In this document: positions 26,521 through 35,065 of the stretch, piece after piece
Numbering within the stretch: position 1 is the stretch's first letter
Layout: every line of letters begins with the position of its first letter
DNA from: Eubacterium sp.
GTDB lineage: Bacteria; Bacillota; Clostridia; Peptostreptococcales; Anaerovoracaceae
Direction of reading: 5' to 3'
Length of the DNA: 57,508 nt
Assembly (NCBI GenBank): GCA_021769965.1
Contig: JAETRU010000017.1
Span: 1 to 57,508, forward strand
Position numbers and translations under genes: made by a program
Notes under the pieces: generated by a model
Seen by the model: only the letters and a program-made list of their open reading frames with translations
What the model was told of the DNA's origin: nothing
The model's database searches: none

Positions 26521-27063
26521 CTACGGCTCCATAAACGGTACACCCAGAATATCTGCCACAGACAGGGCCAGATTGCGGCCGATCTCTTCTACATTGTTCT
26601 TGATCCAGTTGGCGTCCTCCACGTTGTCGTGATAAGCCACCTCCACCAGCACCGTCGGCGCTTTGGTCCTGCGCAGCTCCGCAAGAGTCGTGGTCGGCAC
26701 CGTGGTCACCAGAGACGGATTCGGATAGATCTGCTTCAAGTTGTTAGCAATGATATCCGCGTCCCTCTGCCCTGCAGAAGAATCCCTGTAGTAGTAAACA
26801 TCCGGTCCCTGTATCGTCCCCGCCAGATTCGGCGGCGCCGCGTTGGAATGGATCGCCAGATGAAAATCGTAGGTTCCCGCGTTGGAGCTGGCAATAGAAT
26901 CTGTCACCGTTCCACCCGGGTTATTGCGGCTGAAGGTGATACCGCTGGCCCTTAGATACGGCACCATGGCATCAGCGATCAGGTTTGCGTAGTACTCCTC
27001 CGTACCCCCGTTGACAAACAGATTGTACTCCTGCGTAGACGGACTCAAAAAAACATTCGGCAT
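26521..27063 (-). CDS. N-acetylmuramoyl-L-alanine amidase (Amidase_3)
   Basis: Zinc amidase that cuts the MurNAc-L-Ala bond of peptidoglycan. 180 aa, a bare catalytic domain: SPSTQEYNLFVNGGTEEYY with the zinc-binding Glu, LAIHSNA with zinc His, and VLVEVAYHDN with the catalytic Glu. No signal peptide or wall-binding domain is present. The SPSTQEYN opening is common in small amidases of spore formers, suggesting a cortex or mother-cell role or release by lysis. The ribosome site is GGGAGGAAGCTT. It stands alone; the gap 26357-26520 shows nothing recognisable. Confidence 0.88.
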   Translation of the reverse strand: MPNVFLSPSTQEYNLFVNGGTEEYYANLIADAMVPYLRASGITFSRNNPGGTVTDSIASSNAGTYDFHLAIHSNAAPPNLAGTIQGPDVYYYRDSSAGQRDADIIANNLKQIYPNPSLVTTVPTTTLAELRRTKAPTVLVEVAYHDNVEDANWIKNNVEEIGRNLALSVADILGVPFMEP

Positions 27064-27191
27064 AAGCTTCCTCCCTATTTATAGTCTCTCTTATCTTATG
27101 CCGCTTTTCCATCAAAGGTTCTTCAAAGGCGCACGCCGCCGGATGTTTTCTAAAATGCGTAAATTGTTTTCCACAGAAAACATAAACACAC

Positions 27192-27228
27192 AAAAAGAAA
27201 ACATCCTCCGACTTCTGTCAAAGGATGT
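27192..27228 (-). terminator. Terminator of the lemA-spoIIM operon
   Basis: Arms ACATCCT (27201-27207) and AGGATGT (27222-27228), followed on the minus strand by TTTTCTTTTTG. It is 12 bases after the last stop codon. Confidence 0.82.
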
Positions 27229-27239
27229 CCGTCTCTATA

Positions 27240-27875
27240 TTATATCAGTCCTGCCCAGCCCATCAGCGCCGGTGTCACATAACATTCCATCACTGCTGCA
27301 GCCGCCAGCAGCGGCAGCACGTTCAAAACAAAAGTCTTTGCCAGAGCATTAAAATTCGGCAGGATCTTTTCCTCCCCGGCTTTTCCAAGGATCTTCATCG
27401 ACAGCAGCCTGCACAGATATATGCCCATCGCCATAGCCAGAAACAGAGCGGGCAGTTCAAATATGCCGTGAGGCAGCAGGCTGAAGACGATCGTCTTGCC
27501 TACAGGCACGGTTCCACTGGCGGCGATCATACCCAGCATGGCGCCGATAACCGCCGTATTGACAAGCAGGCTGAACACCGGCAAGAACAAAAAAGGAATA
27601 AGTCCCAGGCCTGTGCTGACAGCACTGGCGAAAACATTGTTGGTAAGCAGCCGGATCAGGGACACCGAACCGTCCTCATCAGTCATCGACCGGGCCTTAG
27701 GCATATAGGCTGCTATGATCTCCCCGGCCGCTTCCTGGTCTCTGCAGAAAAATACAGTAAATACTGCCGACAGCGCGATAAAAGCGATCCCCACACATAA
27801 AGCCGTCTTCAGAAGCCTCCTGTGCAGCGCCTTTTCCCACGTCCTATCTATTTTATCTGTCGCAGAACTCCCCAT
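27240..27875 (-). CDS. SpoIIM-family (DUF95) membrane protein
   Basis: 211-aa integral membrane protein with about five helices. LLTNNVFASAVSTGLGLIPFLFLPVFSLLVNTAVIG and SLLPHGIFELPALFLAMAMGIYL are the hallmarks of the stage II sporulation protein M superfamily. True SpoIIM works with SpoIID and SpoIIP in engulfment; many relatives act elsewhere. This copy is at the end of a lemA operon and overlaps the helicase gene by 23 bases, so a direct sporulation role is not certain. The ATG follows GGAGAGAGCGCGGCA. Confidence 0.85.
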   Translation of the reverse strand: MGSSATDKIDRTWEKALHRRLLKTALCVGIAFIALSAVFTVFFCRDQEAAGEIIAAYMPKARSMTDEDGSVSLIRLLTNNVFASAVSTGLGLIPFLFLPVFSLLVNTAVIGAMLGMIAASGTVPVGKTIVFSLLPHGIFELPALFLAMAMGIYLCRLLSMKILGKAGEEKILPNFNALAKTFVLNVLPLLAAAAVMECYVTPALMGWAGLI

Positions 27876-29790
27876 TGCCGCGCTCTCTCCTTCCTTTGTC
27901 CTCTATGTCTGCAGGCTTTTTCGCGTCTGCAGTAAGTATGGCGTTGATCTTCTCCACACAGACCTTCTTCGTCGTATCCAGTCCGTGCTTTTCGTACGGG
28001 AATCCGAACCGGCGGCTGACCTGATGATAGAGATCCAGACATTTGTAATAGCTTTCCAGTGTCTGCAGTTCCGGTTCTTCCTCTTGCAGCATAGGAAACT
28101 CCAGATTTACACTGCCCTTGATCAGTATAGCCCTCATGTAATCTGACAGCAGATCCATGACCGGCCGTTCTCTGGCGTCGCATGGACAGGAAATCAGCTG
28201 ATATACCTGATGCTTATCACATTCGCCGAGGCGTCTGCCTCTGCCCCGCCGTTCCATGACCTTTTCCAGATACCGATACCGCGCCAGGCTTTCCTCCACG
28301 CTCATCATTCGGAAAAAGCGGGACCGTCCCATTTTCTCCCACGTGTTGAAGATAGCCGGGATCTCTGCCGGAATATCCAGCAGCAGCTCTGTAAATCCGG
28401 CATAGACACAGTGCAGATCCTCCGGCGGCGTTTCCAGAGCCGCTCCGATCAGATTCATATTCTTTGCTGCCTGTACATAGCCCGATTCGTACATACCGTA
28501 TCGTCCTGCCCGGCCGGCGATCTGCCTGACCTCCGCAGGCTTCAGAGGCCGCATGACTTTGCCGTTGTACTTTTCTGTTTCCATAAAGACCACCCGCCGG
28601 ATAGGCAGATTGACCCCCATACCGATGGCATCCGTGCTGACCACCACCCTGGTCTGCCCCGACATGAACCGGTAGATCTGCTCCTTTCGCGCGGCCGGCG
28701 GCAGATTTCCGTAGATGACACTGCTGGCCACACCGCGTTCCTCCAGCAGGGCCGAAAGCCGCAGCACGGACTTCTTTGAAAAGACGATCAAAGCGTCTCC
28801 GTCCTGCACTTCCTCCAGAGAAAAAGGCTGCGACAGGAAGGACAGCGGCGTATTTCTCTCATGGCGGATCACCTCATAGCGGTCTCCGCACATGCGTATC
28901 AGCTTTTGCACCACCGATTCCGCCTCCGGCGCCATGCAGACATGGATCTCCTCCGCGCACAGACCCAGAATCGCCCGGGTCCAGTTGTGCCCCCGTATCG
29001 GGTCTGCCAGCATCTGCGCTTCATCTATGACCGCGATATCGTAGTGTTTTTCATCATCCAGCATTTCAATCGTGCTGGATGTGACCAGCGCGTAGTCTTC
29101 CACGATCTCTTCTTCACCGGTTATCATGGTGCAGGGAATGCCGCTGGCGCTCATCTTATCGTGTATTTCCAGAGCGAGGAGCCGCAGCGGTCCCAGATAG
29201 ACTCCACAGGCCGCTGATTTCAGACGCTGAATGGCGTCATAGGTCTTTCCGGAATTGGTCGGCCCCACATGAAGGATAAACTTCCGGTTCATATTCCGCG
29301 CCTGCGGATACTGCTGCGGCGGGGAATCCGGCATCAGCTTGGAGATATCTCCTTTGATGACCCTGACCAGATAAAAATCCTGATAATACTCCAGCAGAGA
29401 CATCCTGCGCATCCGCTTGTCCACCTGTTTATCACCCATGAAAATTGTGGCGATGGCCGACCCGAATTCCGGATACTTTTTCATGAAGATAGCAAGCTCA
29501 GCCTCTGCCATGAGGCGGATCTGCTCATAGAACACCTTCTTATCCGTCTTTGTTCCATACGTATTGATGTCCTTAGATAAGGCCTCAGCCCGGGTATGGG
29601 CGTCCTTTGCCTGACCCGGACCGGCAGGCTGCAGCCGCTTTTCCCGTACGGTCTTATGAAGCCGTGACTTCAGTTTTTTCTTGTAATTCGCAAGGTTCTT
29701 TCCCTTTTTCCCGGCGTTGGGCGTAAAGGTGTTGTTTCTGTAGATCTTTTCATAATATGAAGTCAGATAATTGAGGTTTTCGCTGTACAT
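27853..29790 (-). CDS. SUV3-like DExH-box RNA helicase
   Basis: 645-aa superfamily 2 helicase whose closest look is the mitochondrial degradosome helicase SUV3/SUPV3L1, not the bacterial DEAD-box proteins. Walker A is HVGPTNSGKTYDAIQRL (about 174-190), then YLGPLRLLALEI, motif II DEAQ (256-259) within AVIDEAQMLADPIRGHNWTRAILGL, STDAIGMGVNLP (385-396) and motif VI QIAGRAGRYG (423-432). A basic N-terminal segment (about 30-60) may bind RNA. SUV3-like proteins are known in a minority of bacteria and their role there is not established. The ATG forms TGATG with the preceding stop codon. RNA remodelling or decay is inferred. Confidence 0.88.
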   Translation of the reverse strand: MYSENLNYLTSYYEKIYRNNTFTPNAGKKGKNLANYKKKLKSRLHKTVREKRLQPAGPGQAKDAHTRAEALSKDINTYGTKTDKKVFYEQIRLMAEAELAIFMKKYPEFGSAIATIFMGDKQVDKRMRRMSLLEYYQDFYLVRVIKGDISKLMPDSPPQQYPQARNMNRKFILHVGPTNSGKTYDAIQRLKSAACGVYLGPLRLLALEIHDKMSASGIPCTMITGEEEIVEDYALVTSSTIEMLDDEKHYDIAVIDEAQMLADPIRGHNWTRAILGLCAEEIHVCMAPEAESVVQKLIRMCGDRYEVIRHERNTPLSFLSQPFSLEEVQDGDALIVFSKKSVLRLSALLEERGVASSVIYGNLPPAARKEQIYRFMSGQTRVVVSTDAIGMGVNLPIRRVVFMETEKYNGKVMRPLKPAEVRQIAGRAGRYGMYESGYVQAAKNMNLIGAALETPPEDLHCVYAGFTELLLDIPAEIPAIFNTWEKMGRSRFFRMMSVEESLARYRYLEKVMERRGRGRRLGECDKHQVYQLISCPCDARERPVMDLLSDYMRAILIKGSVNLEFPMLQEEEPELQTLESYYKCLDLYHQVSRRFGFPYEKHGLDTTKKVCVEKINAILTADAKKPADIEDKGRRERGNGEFCDR

Positions 29791-31661
29791 CACCAGCTGC
29801 CACCTCCGCCTCCGGAGAATCCTCCTCCGCCAAAGCCGCCTCCGATGGAACCGCCGCCGCTGTCACCGCCGGAAGCGATCATGCTTTTCGTTACGCTGTC
29901 CGTAAATCCTCTGCTGCAGCTTCTGAACATATGGCTGTACCACATAGCGGAAAATACCGGATCGCTGCCATAGCCTGAATAATATGACGGCGTTTCCAGA
30001 TGTATATTCTCAAATTTCTCAGCCCATTTATCTGATAGCCCCATCACGTAAGCGTACGGCAGAACATTGAAAAAGTATTCCGGATCATCCTCGACAAGCA
30101 GCTCCAGCTTTTCAAGCTCCGCCGCCTCGATAAAGCTGCGGAATCCCAGAATCTGACCCATCAGTCCGGCGCAGTATGGCGTCCGCTTATCCATGATCAG
30201 CACAAATACAAAGGTTATGATCCCGGAAGCCAGCGTCAGCACCGCCAGGATCTCCTGCTCCATAGCCGCGGCCGCGGTGCAGGCGCCGATACCCAGTCCA
30301 AGCAGTCCCAGGACCGAACCGATGATGCCGAGAAATAGTTTCTTTCCTTTACTATATACATCTCTTCGGTCAAAAACGCTGATGTCCATGCATAGCCCGA
30401 TCAGAAGCAGGATAATGGAAGGGACCAGAGCTGTCATCCACAGATAATTAAACGAAGCGAAGGCTCCGGCTGTAACAGCCGCTATTGCCGGCACAAACAT
30501 CAGGACCATGCCGATCCCCCGGATCACCTTTGACGCAGTGGTTTTCAGAGCCCGATCGCCGCCGTACCAGCTTTTCAGCTGGTCCCTCGCGGCAAGGAAC
30601 TGATCGCTGAAGCCTTCCGGCAGCTGATCCATGCATATCACATCACCCTCTTCAAAGAGCGCGTTGAACAGAGTCTTGGAGAAAGCCTTTTCCCGCGGAT
30701 CTATGGCAGAAAGACGCGTCAGCTCAAACTGATCCCGCGTATATTCTTTCACAGACAGCCATCCTTTATCCGCATAGTACATGATCATGGATGCCAGATC
30801 CTTGTTATCTATCGTACCGTCTATAATGTAACCGATCTCCGCCGGCGTCAATCCCTGCGGAGGATAGAACTCCACAGTCCTGACTACCTTCGGATCCCGT
30901 CCGAAGATCAGCCACAAAAGTCCCATGATCAAAGGCAGCGCGATCAGAATACCGGTCAGCAGCCAGACCAGCCAGTCCCGGTTTGCCGCTCCCTGCCAGT
31001 ATCCTTCCGGCAATTCCGCCCGCAGCGTGATCCCCGCGCCCTGATACAGCCTGTCCGCGTTTAAAGTGATCGTATGATCCTTCTCATTATAATGCGCCTT
31101 TATCTGCAGCGCATTGCCTTCAAGACCGTAGCTGCCGGAGTATATCTCTACGCTGTCCGGATCGATGGGCTTTGGCAGAGATACCTTGACCGAAGTCTTT
31201 TCGATAGATGATTCCCAGCCTGTAGGAAGCAGATCGACAGCCAGAAAATCCGCGTCTGCTGTTTTGTCCTCGTATCCCACGATGTCGTAACAGACGGTAT
31301 AGGTATGCTTGCCCGTGATCGTTCGGTCTTCATCGCCGATCCGCAGAACGCTCTGCGCCGTGCCGTTTTCTCTGACGGTCTCCGTGCTGTAAGACTCGCC
31401 TTCCGCCCGGAGCTTTTTGATGGTGTAAATACCGTCCTCAAACGGAATATACCGAAAGATCCCGTGACGCGCCGCTTTGAAATCCACTTCGATGGTTTCC
31501 GTAACATGGATCACGTGATTTTCTTCCACCACCATCTCCACATCAAAGCGGTCTGTATCGTAGCCGCCTGCCGCATAGACTGCTCCGCCGGAAAACAGAC
31601 AGCTGCAAAGAAGAAGCGCCGCAGCTGTCAGGGTACAAAATATCCTTCTCGTTCTCTTCAT
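29790..31661 (-). CDS. DUF2207 membrane protein with Gly-rich tail
   Basis: 623-aa envelope protein. It has a signal peptide or first helix (residues 1-30), an extracytoplasmic beta-rich domain (DVEMVVEENHVIHVTETIEVDFKAARHGIFRYIPF, the DUF2207 opening, to about residue 225), a transmembrane helix (DWLVWLLTGILIALPLIMGLLWLIFG), a cytoplasmic segment, further helices at about 375-490, and a C-terminal run of Gly/Ser ([20 protein letters not shown]). DUF2207 proteins are regularly found beside LemA; the function is unknown. Start and stop codons are shared as TGATG with lemA before it and the helicase after it, so all three are translationally coupled. Confidence 0.88.
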   Translation of the reverse strand: MKRTRRIFCTLTAAALLLCSCLFSGGAVYAAGGYDTDRFDVEMVVEENHVIHVTETIEVDFKAARHGIFRYIPFEDGIYTIKKLRAEGESYSTETVRENGTAQSVLRIGDEDRTITGKHTYTVCYDIVGYEDKTADADFLAVDLLPTGWESSIEKTSVKVSLPKPIDPDSVEIYSGSYGLEGNALQIKAHYNEKDHTITLNADRLYQGAGITLRAELPEGYWQGAANRDWLVWLLTGILIALPLIMGLLWLIFGRDPKVVRTVEFYPPQGLTPAEIGYIIDGTIDNKDLASMIMYYADKGWLSVKEYTRDQFELTRLSAIDPREKAFSKTLFNALFEEGDVICMDQLPEGFSDQFLAARDQLKSWYGGDRALKTTASKVIRGIGMVLMFVPAIAAVTAGAFASFNYLWMTALVPSIILLLIGLCMDISVFDRRDVYSKGKKLFLGIIGSVLGLLGLGIGACTAAAAMEQEILAVLTLASGIITFVFVLIMDKRTPYCAGLMGQILGFRSFIEAAELEKLELLVEDDPEYFFNVLPYAYVMGLSDKWAEKFENIHLETPSYYSGYGSDPVFSAMWYSHMFRSCSRGFTDSVTKSMIASGGDSGGGSIGGGFGGGGFSGGGGGSW

Positions 31662-32215
31662 CAGAATTCCACCTTCACGTTCTGTCTTTCAGCTTCAGCA
31701 TCTATCTCGAACATCGGCTTCTTTTGGAAATGGAAAATTCCCGCTAAAATATTGCTTGGGAACATCTCGCATTTGTTGTTGAAGATCTTTACCACAGCGT
31801 TGTAGTACTTGCGCGCATTAGCGATATCTTCTTCCACACGCTTCAGCTGGTTCTGCAGATCCAGAAAGTTCGTATTCGCCTTCAGGTCCGGATAATTCTC
31901 CGCTATGGCAAAGAGACTTTTCAGAGTTCCCGTCAGCGCGTTTTCTCCGGCGATCTTTTCTTCTATGGTTCCCGCGCCCCGGGCCATATTCCTGGCCTCC
32001 ACCACCTGACTCAGCGTTTCCTTTTCATGGGCGGCATAGCCTTTGACCGTCTCCACCAGATTAGGGATCAGATCATATCTTTTCTTCAGATAGACGTCCA
32101 TGGTGGCAAAGCTTTCCTCCACGTTATTCTTGCTTTTGATAAATCCGTTATATCCGCTGATAGCCCAGACCGCGAGAATCAGGACGATCGCGGCAATAAT
32201 AATACCAATGATCAT
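31661..32215 (-). CDS. lemA: LemA family protein
   Basis: 184-aa protein with an N-terminal membrane helix (residues 1-22) and a helical-bundle domain outside: SKNNVEESFATMDVYLKKRYDLIPNLVETVKGYAAHEKETLSQVVEARN and NFLDLQNQLKRVEEDIANARKYYNAVVKIFN are diagnostic. LemA proteins are conserved but of unknown function. TTTGGAGGTAATAT precedes the ATG. First gene of lemA-DUF2207-SUV3-like-spoIIM-like; ends in TGATG. Confidence 0.93.
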   Translation of the reverse strand: MIIGIIIAAIVLILAVWAISGYNGFIKSKNNVEESFATMDVYLKKRYDLIPNLVETVKGYAAHEKETLSQVVEARNMARGAGTIEEKIAGENALTGTLKSLFAIAENYPDLKANTNFLDLQNQLKRVEEDIANARKYYNAVVKIFNNKCEMFPSNILAGIFHFQKKPMFEIDAEAERQNVKVEF

Positions 32216-32288
32216 ATATTACCTCCAAAATTGCTGTTAAGAATTCTCATGAGCGCATGCTTTCTGCACGCCCTCTGATATATCTCTG

Positions 32289-32317
32289 ATTATACACTAT
32301 TTGGAGTAAATTTACAA
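32289..32317 (-). promoter_or_regulatory. Sigma-A promoter of the lemA operon
   Basis: Minus strand TTGTAA (32312-32317), 17 bases, TATAAT (32289-32294). The leader of about 65 bases contains short palindromes (GAATTC, GCATGC). Nothing else is recognisable in 32318-32472. Confidence 0.75.
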
Positions 32318-32472
32318 CTGATGCAAACACGGCTTCCACGGCAAACGCATGAAAACGGAGTAATGTGACAAATATCTGCAAAAGCGTCTCAGCCTCTTTT
32401 CTGGTGATAGATCCGTGAGTCCTCACATATCGAAGTATTCTTTCTTTTATTATAACTTAAAAATAGCAAAAC

Positions 32473-32511
32473 AAAAAATGAAGCAGGCATATAAGCTCTG
32501 CTTCGTTTTTT
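32473..32511 (-). terminator. Terminator of the arginase-gltS operon
   Basis: Arms GAAGCAG (32480-32486) and CTGCTTC (32498-32504) flanked by AAAAAA and followed on the minus strand by ATTTTTTG. Confidence 0.85.
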
Positions 32512-32514
32512 GAT

Positions 32515-33897
32515 CTATGACTTATTATGAACTTCTGTCTGCCTTTTTCCTACCTTGCCGATCACGATCGTTGCGGCAAGAAATACCGCGAACTGCGCCG
32601 CCATAGCGCTAAAGGCTGCCGTGGCTCCGTGATTTACGATAAACGGATAAATGAACGCAAGGAGCGCCAGAGAGTAAAACGTATTTATAGTATACGCAAT
32701 GGAGAAATCAGAAAGAGCGCTGGATTTCATTTCCGGATCGATCATCTTTGTTAAAAGTACGCCGGTAATGAAATCTCCTGTCATCATACCCATCGGTCCC
32801 ATAGCTTTTTCTGTCGGATCTTCAGTCATGTATCTCTGTGACAGGAACCAGACAACCGCAACCGTTGCAATAAGACCGATCAGACAGCTTGCTGCCAGCG
32901 GCGCGATATTGGCAAGGATCATATCAAGCGGCATGGTAAAGATGGCCGCCGTCACAATGAAATCCGTTACAAAGCCTTCAATACGATTTTTGATCCTTTC
33001 GTCAAAGTATTTATCAGCACCGACTGCCCGGACGATCGGCCATATGATATACATGGCGATCAGCATGAATACCCATGTATCAAAGTCCCGCAGAAACGGT
33101 ACGTTATATTTGCTTACCAGATCTCCTGCCAGATACCCGATCCCGACCGCAAGACCCAGCAGAGCAATGTGCAAAGTCAATGTATCCATCGCGCCCGGAT
33201 TCGTAGTCTCCTGTCCGAGTACCGGACGTTTCTCCGCTTCCGCATAAAGTCCGGAACGCATATCCTCTGGAATCTCCGCAATATCCTTAACATAGTTGGT
33301 TTTCTTCTTTTTGATCGCGTAGTTGATGACTATCGTGCCCATGACGATACCGCCAATAATACCGATCGTCGCACAGCTCATGGCCACACCCTGAGCAGTT
33401 TCCCAGTAATCCTGTCCCAATCCCTTGAAATAGGAACCTGTAACCGCGCCAAGTCCATGGCCGCCACAGAATCCCATGAACATTTCCGTTCCAAATCCTG
33501 CATAAGTCGGATGTCCGATCAGCTGGCTGACTACATTGACACCCAGCCCGATCATGACCTGCATCGCGCCGACCGCACAAAGGATCCCCGCAATGGTCCA
33601 AATGTCGATTTTGCGTTTCAGTTCGCTCTTATTCATTTTTGCCGCACACATTGGGAGACCTGCGATCACAATGCCAAAAAGTCTTGCCGGCAAATCTGTT
33701 GATACTGCAAATACTTCATCTGACACCGGCAAAATATCCAAAACCGCAGGACCCACGATCAGACCGATGGTCCCTCCAATAACGCTGGAAGGAATATACA
33801 GCCTCTGCAGCCATCCCACCTTAGCACGCAGGACGATTCCGATCAAAAGCAGTCCGCTTAAAAGCGCTATTGCCCGTAAAAAAACAATTACATCCAT
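32515..33897 (-). CDS. gltS: Sodium:glutamate symporter (GltS/ESS family)
   Basis: 460-aa membrane transporter with about 12 hydrophobic segments in two inverted halves. LYIPSSVIGGTIGLIVGP, GLPMCAAKMNKSE, FMGFCGGHGLGAVTGSYFKGLG and MGPMGMMTGDFITGVLLTKMIDPE resemble GltS, including paired Gly-rich re-entrant loops. It is somewhat longer than E. coli GltS (401 aa), so glutamate is the likely but not certain substrate. AAGGAGGACAGAATT precedes the ATG. It is 17 bases after the arginase-fold gene; import and breakdown of a glutamate- or guanidine-type compound is inferred. Confidence 0.87.
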   Translation of the reverse strand: MDVIVFLRAIALLSGLLLIGIVLRAKVGWLQRLYIPSSVIGGTIGLIVGPAVLDILPVSDEVFAVSTDLPARLFGIVIAGLPMCAAKMNKSELKRKIDIWTIAGILCAVGAMQVMIGLGVNVVSQLIGHPTYAGFGTEMFMGFCGGHGLGAVTGSYFKGLGQDYWETAQGVAMSCATIGIIGGIVMGTIVINYAIKKKKTNYVKDIAEIPEDMRSGLYAEAEKRPVLGQETTNPGAMDTLTLHIALLGLAVGIGYLAGDLVSKYNVPFLRDFDTWVFMLIAMYIIWPIVRAVGADKYFDERIKNRIEGFVTDFIVTAAIFTMPLDMILANIAPLAASCLIGLIATVAVVWFLSQRYMTEDPTEKAMGPMGMMTGDFITGVLLTKMIDPEMKSSALSDFSIAYTINTFYSLALLAFIYPFIVNHGATAAFSAMAAQFAVFLAATIVIGKVGKRQTEVHNKS

Positions 33898-33914
33898 AAT
33901 TCTGTCCTCCTTAC

Positions 33915-34871
33915 TTATGCTTTCTTTATCTCAATATCAGGGATCCGCTTCCAGTTACGCAAAATAGAAGAAACTAAACGAATTCCGTTCATATTATTTA
34001 CATCGCGCAGTCTGTCAGGTTTGTTTTCAAATCCGATACACATCACCGTTGCGCCGATCAGCTTTCCAGTCTTTGCCACTGCAGCAATATTCTCTTTTAC
34101 CACTTCCAGATCGTTGCCGTTCACCACATCATATTCATACGCCGGCAAATAGTCGTGGTGCAAAATATCACCATCCACATGCATAAAGAGCACGTCCACC
34201 CGCTGTGCCAGCTGGTCCACGGCCTCTTTCCACTTCTCAGGCTGATTAAAGATTTTCTGGCTGAGGACCTGCACGCCTGCCCTCTGTAAATTTCTATCGC
34301 TTTCTTCATCAAAATAGCGAAAATCGCTGACCAGAGTATCTCCGCCTGCAATGGGCGGAACCAGTCCCGCCTCCTGCCGCCAGTTTTCATAGGTCTGTCC
34401 CAAAAAAGTTGACATCGGTACACCCAGAAGCCTTAACTTCTCAACCGCTGTATCCTCTACAATAAAGTTATCAGCATGGGCATCCAGCCAGATGACGCCG
34501 ATTTTCTTATCAGCACCTACGGCTCTGCGAATACCGCCCAGAATCGATGGAATATGGGTGCAGTAGCTTCCCGTTGCCAGAAAGCCATTTCCCGCCTTCA
34601 GGCTTTCATAAACTTTATCCGAATAATCTTTCGCAAAAGCAATGTACGGCTCTTTTCCCTCGCAGCGATAAGGATCGATCTTCTGAATTTCAAAAGGAAC
34701 GCCTGCGGTCTGATAGACGCCGGATTCATGATAGTCCTGCAGTTCACTCGTTTCCTCAAAAGGCTTAATATCAGAAACCGTGCTGCCGACACCTTTCGGC
34801 GGCTCTACATACCAGTTCACGACCTGAAAATCATTTTCTATGACAGTCAGGTTCTCTAATTTCTTGTTCAT
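33915..34871 (-). CDS. Arginase/agmatinase-fold (ureohydrolase) family enzyme
   Basis: 318-aa metal enzyme. The binuclear manganese ligands can be placed as a His in GSYCTHIPSILGG, the DAHADN triad in IGVIWLDAHADNF and the Asp pair in MHVDGDILHHD. The usual GGDHS and SxDxDxxDP forms are altered, so this is a divergent branch; substrate could be formiminoglutamate, a guanidino compound or another amidine. The pairing with a glutamate-type symporter favours a product or substrate related to glutamate, which is inference. The ATG at 34871 follows AGGAGGACGAT; 38 earlier codons are non-coding. Divergent from a LysR gene. Confidence 0.85.
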   Translation of the reverse strand: MNKKLENLTVIENDFQVVNWYVEPPKGVGSTVSDIKPFEETSELQDYHESGVYQTAGVPFEIQKIDPYRCEGKEPYIAFAKDYSDKVYESLKAGNGFLATGSYCTHIPSILGGIRRAVGADKKIGVIWLDAHADNFIVEDTAVEKLRLLGVPMSTFLGQTYENWRQEAGLVPPIAGGDTLVSDFRYFDEESDRNLQRAGVQVLSQKIFNQPEKWKEAVDQLAQRVDVLFMHVDGDILHHDYLPAYEYDVVNGNDLEVVKENIAAVAKTGKLIGATVMCIGFENKPDRLRDVNNMNGIRLVSSILRNWKRIPDIEIKKA

Positions 34872-34923
34872 ATCGTCCTCCTCTTCAATTCTATCGCGCG
34901 TAAATTGAATTTTTAGAATTTTT

Positions 34924-34941
34924 ATGGTAATAATATACCAT
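34924..34941. promoter_or_regulatory. Candidate LysR operator in the divergent promoter region
   Basis: Dyad ATGGTAATAATATACCAT with perfect 6-bp ends ATGGTA/TACCAT, located upstream of the arginase-gltS operon and between it and the divergent LysR gene. LysR proteins commonly bind such interrupted dyads here. The overlapping TATATT may be the operon's -10. Confidence 0.5.
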
Positions 34942-34992
34942 TTTTCCGCATTCTTGAAAAACAAAAATAAATTGGTTCTCCACAAATAACGC

Positions 34993-35021
34993 TTGTGGCC
35001 TCTTCTGTTTTGAGATATAAT
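34993..35021 (+). promoter_or_regulatory. Promoter of the LysR gene
   Basis: TTGTGG (34993-34998), 17 bases, TATAAT (35016-35021), about 45 bases before the start codon. Confidence 0.65.
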
Positions 35022-35065
35022 TTTTTTATCGATTCACTGTATTGATACACAAGGAAGGCGAATTT

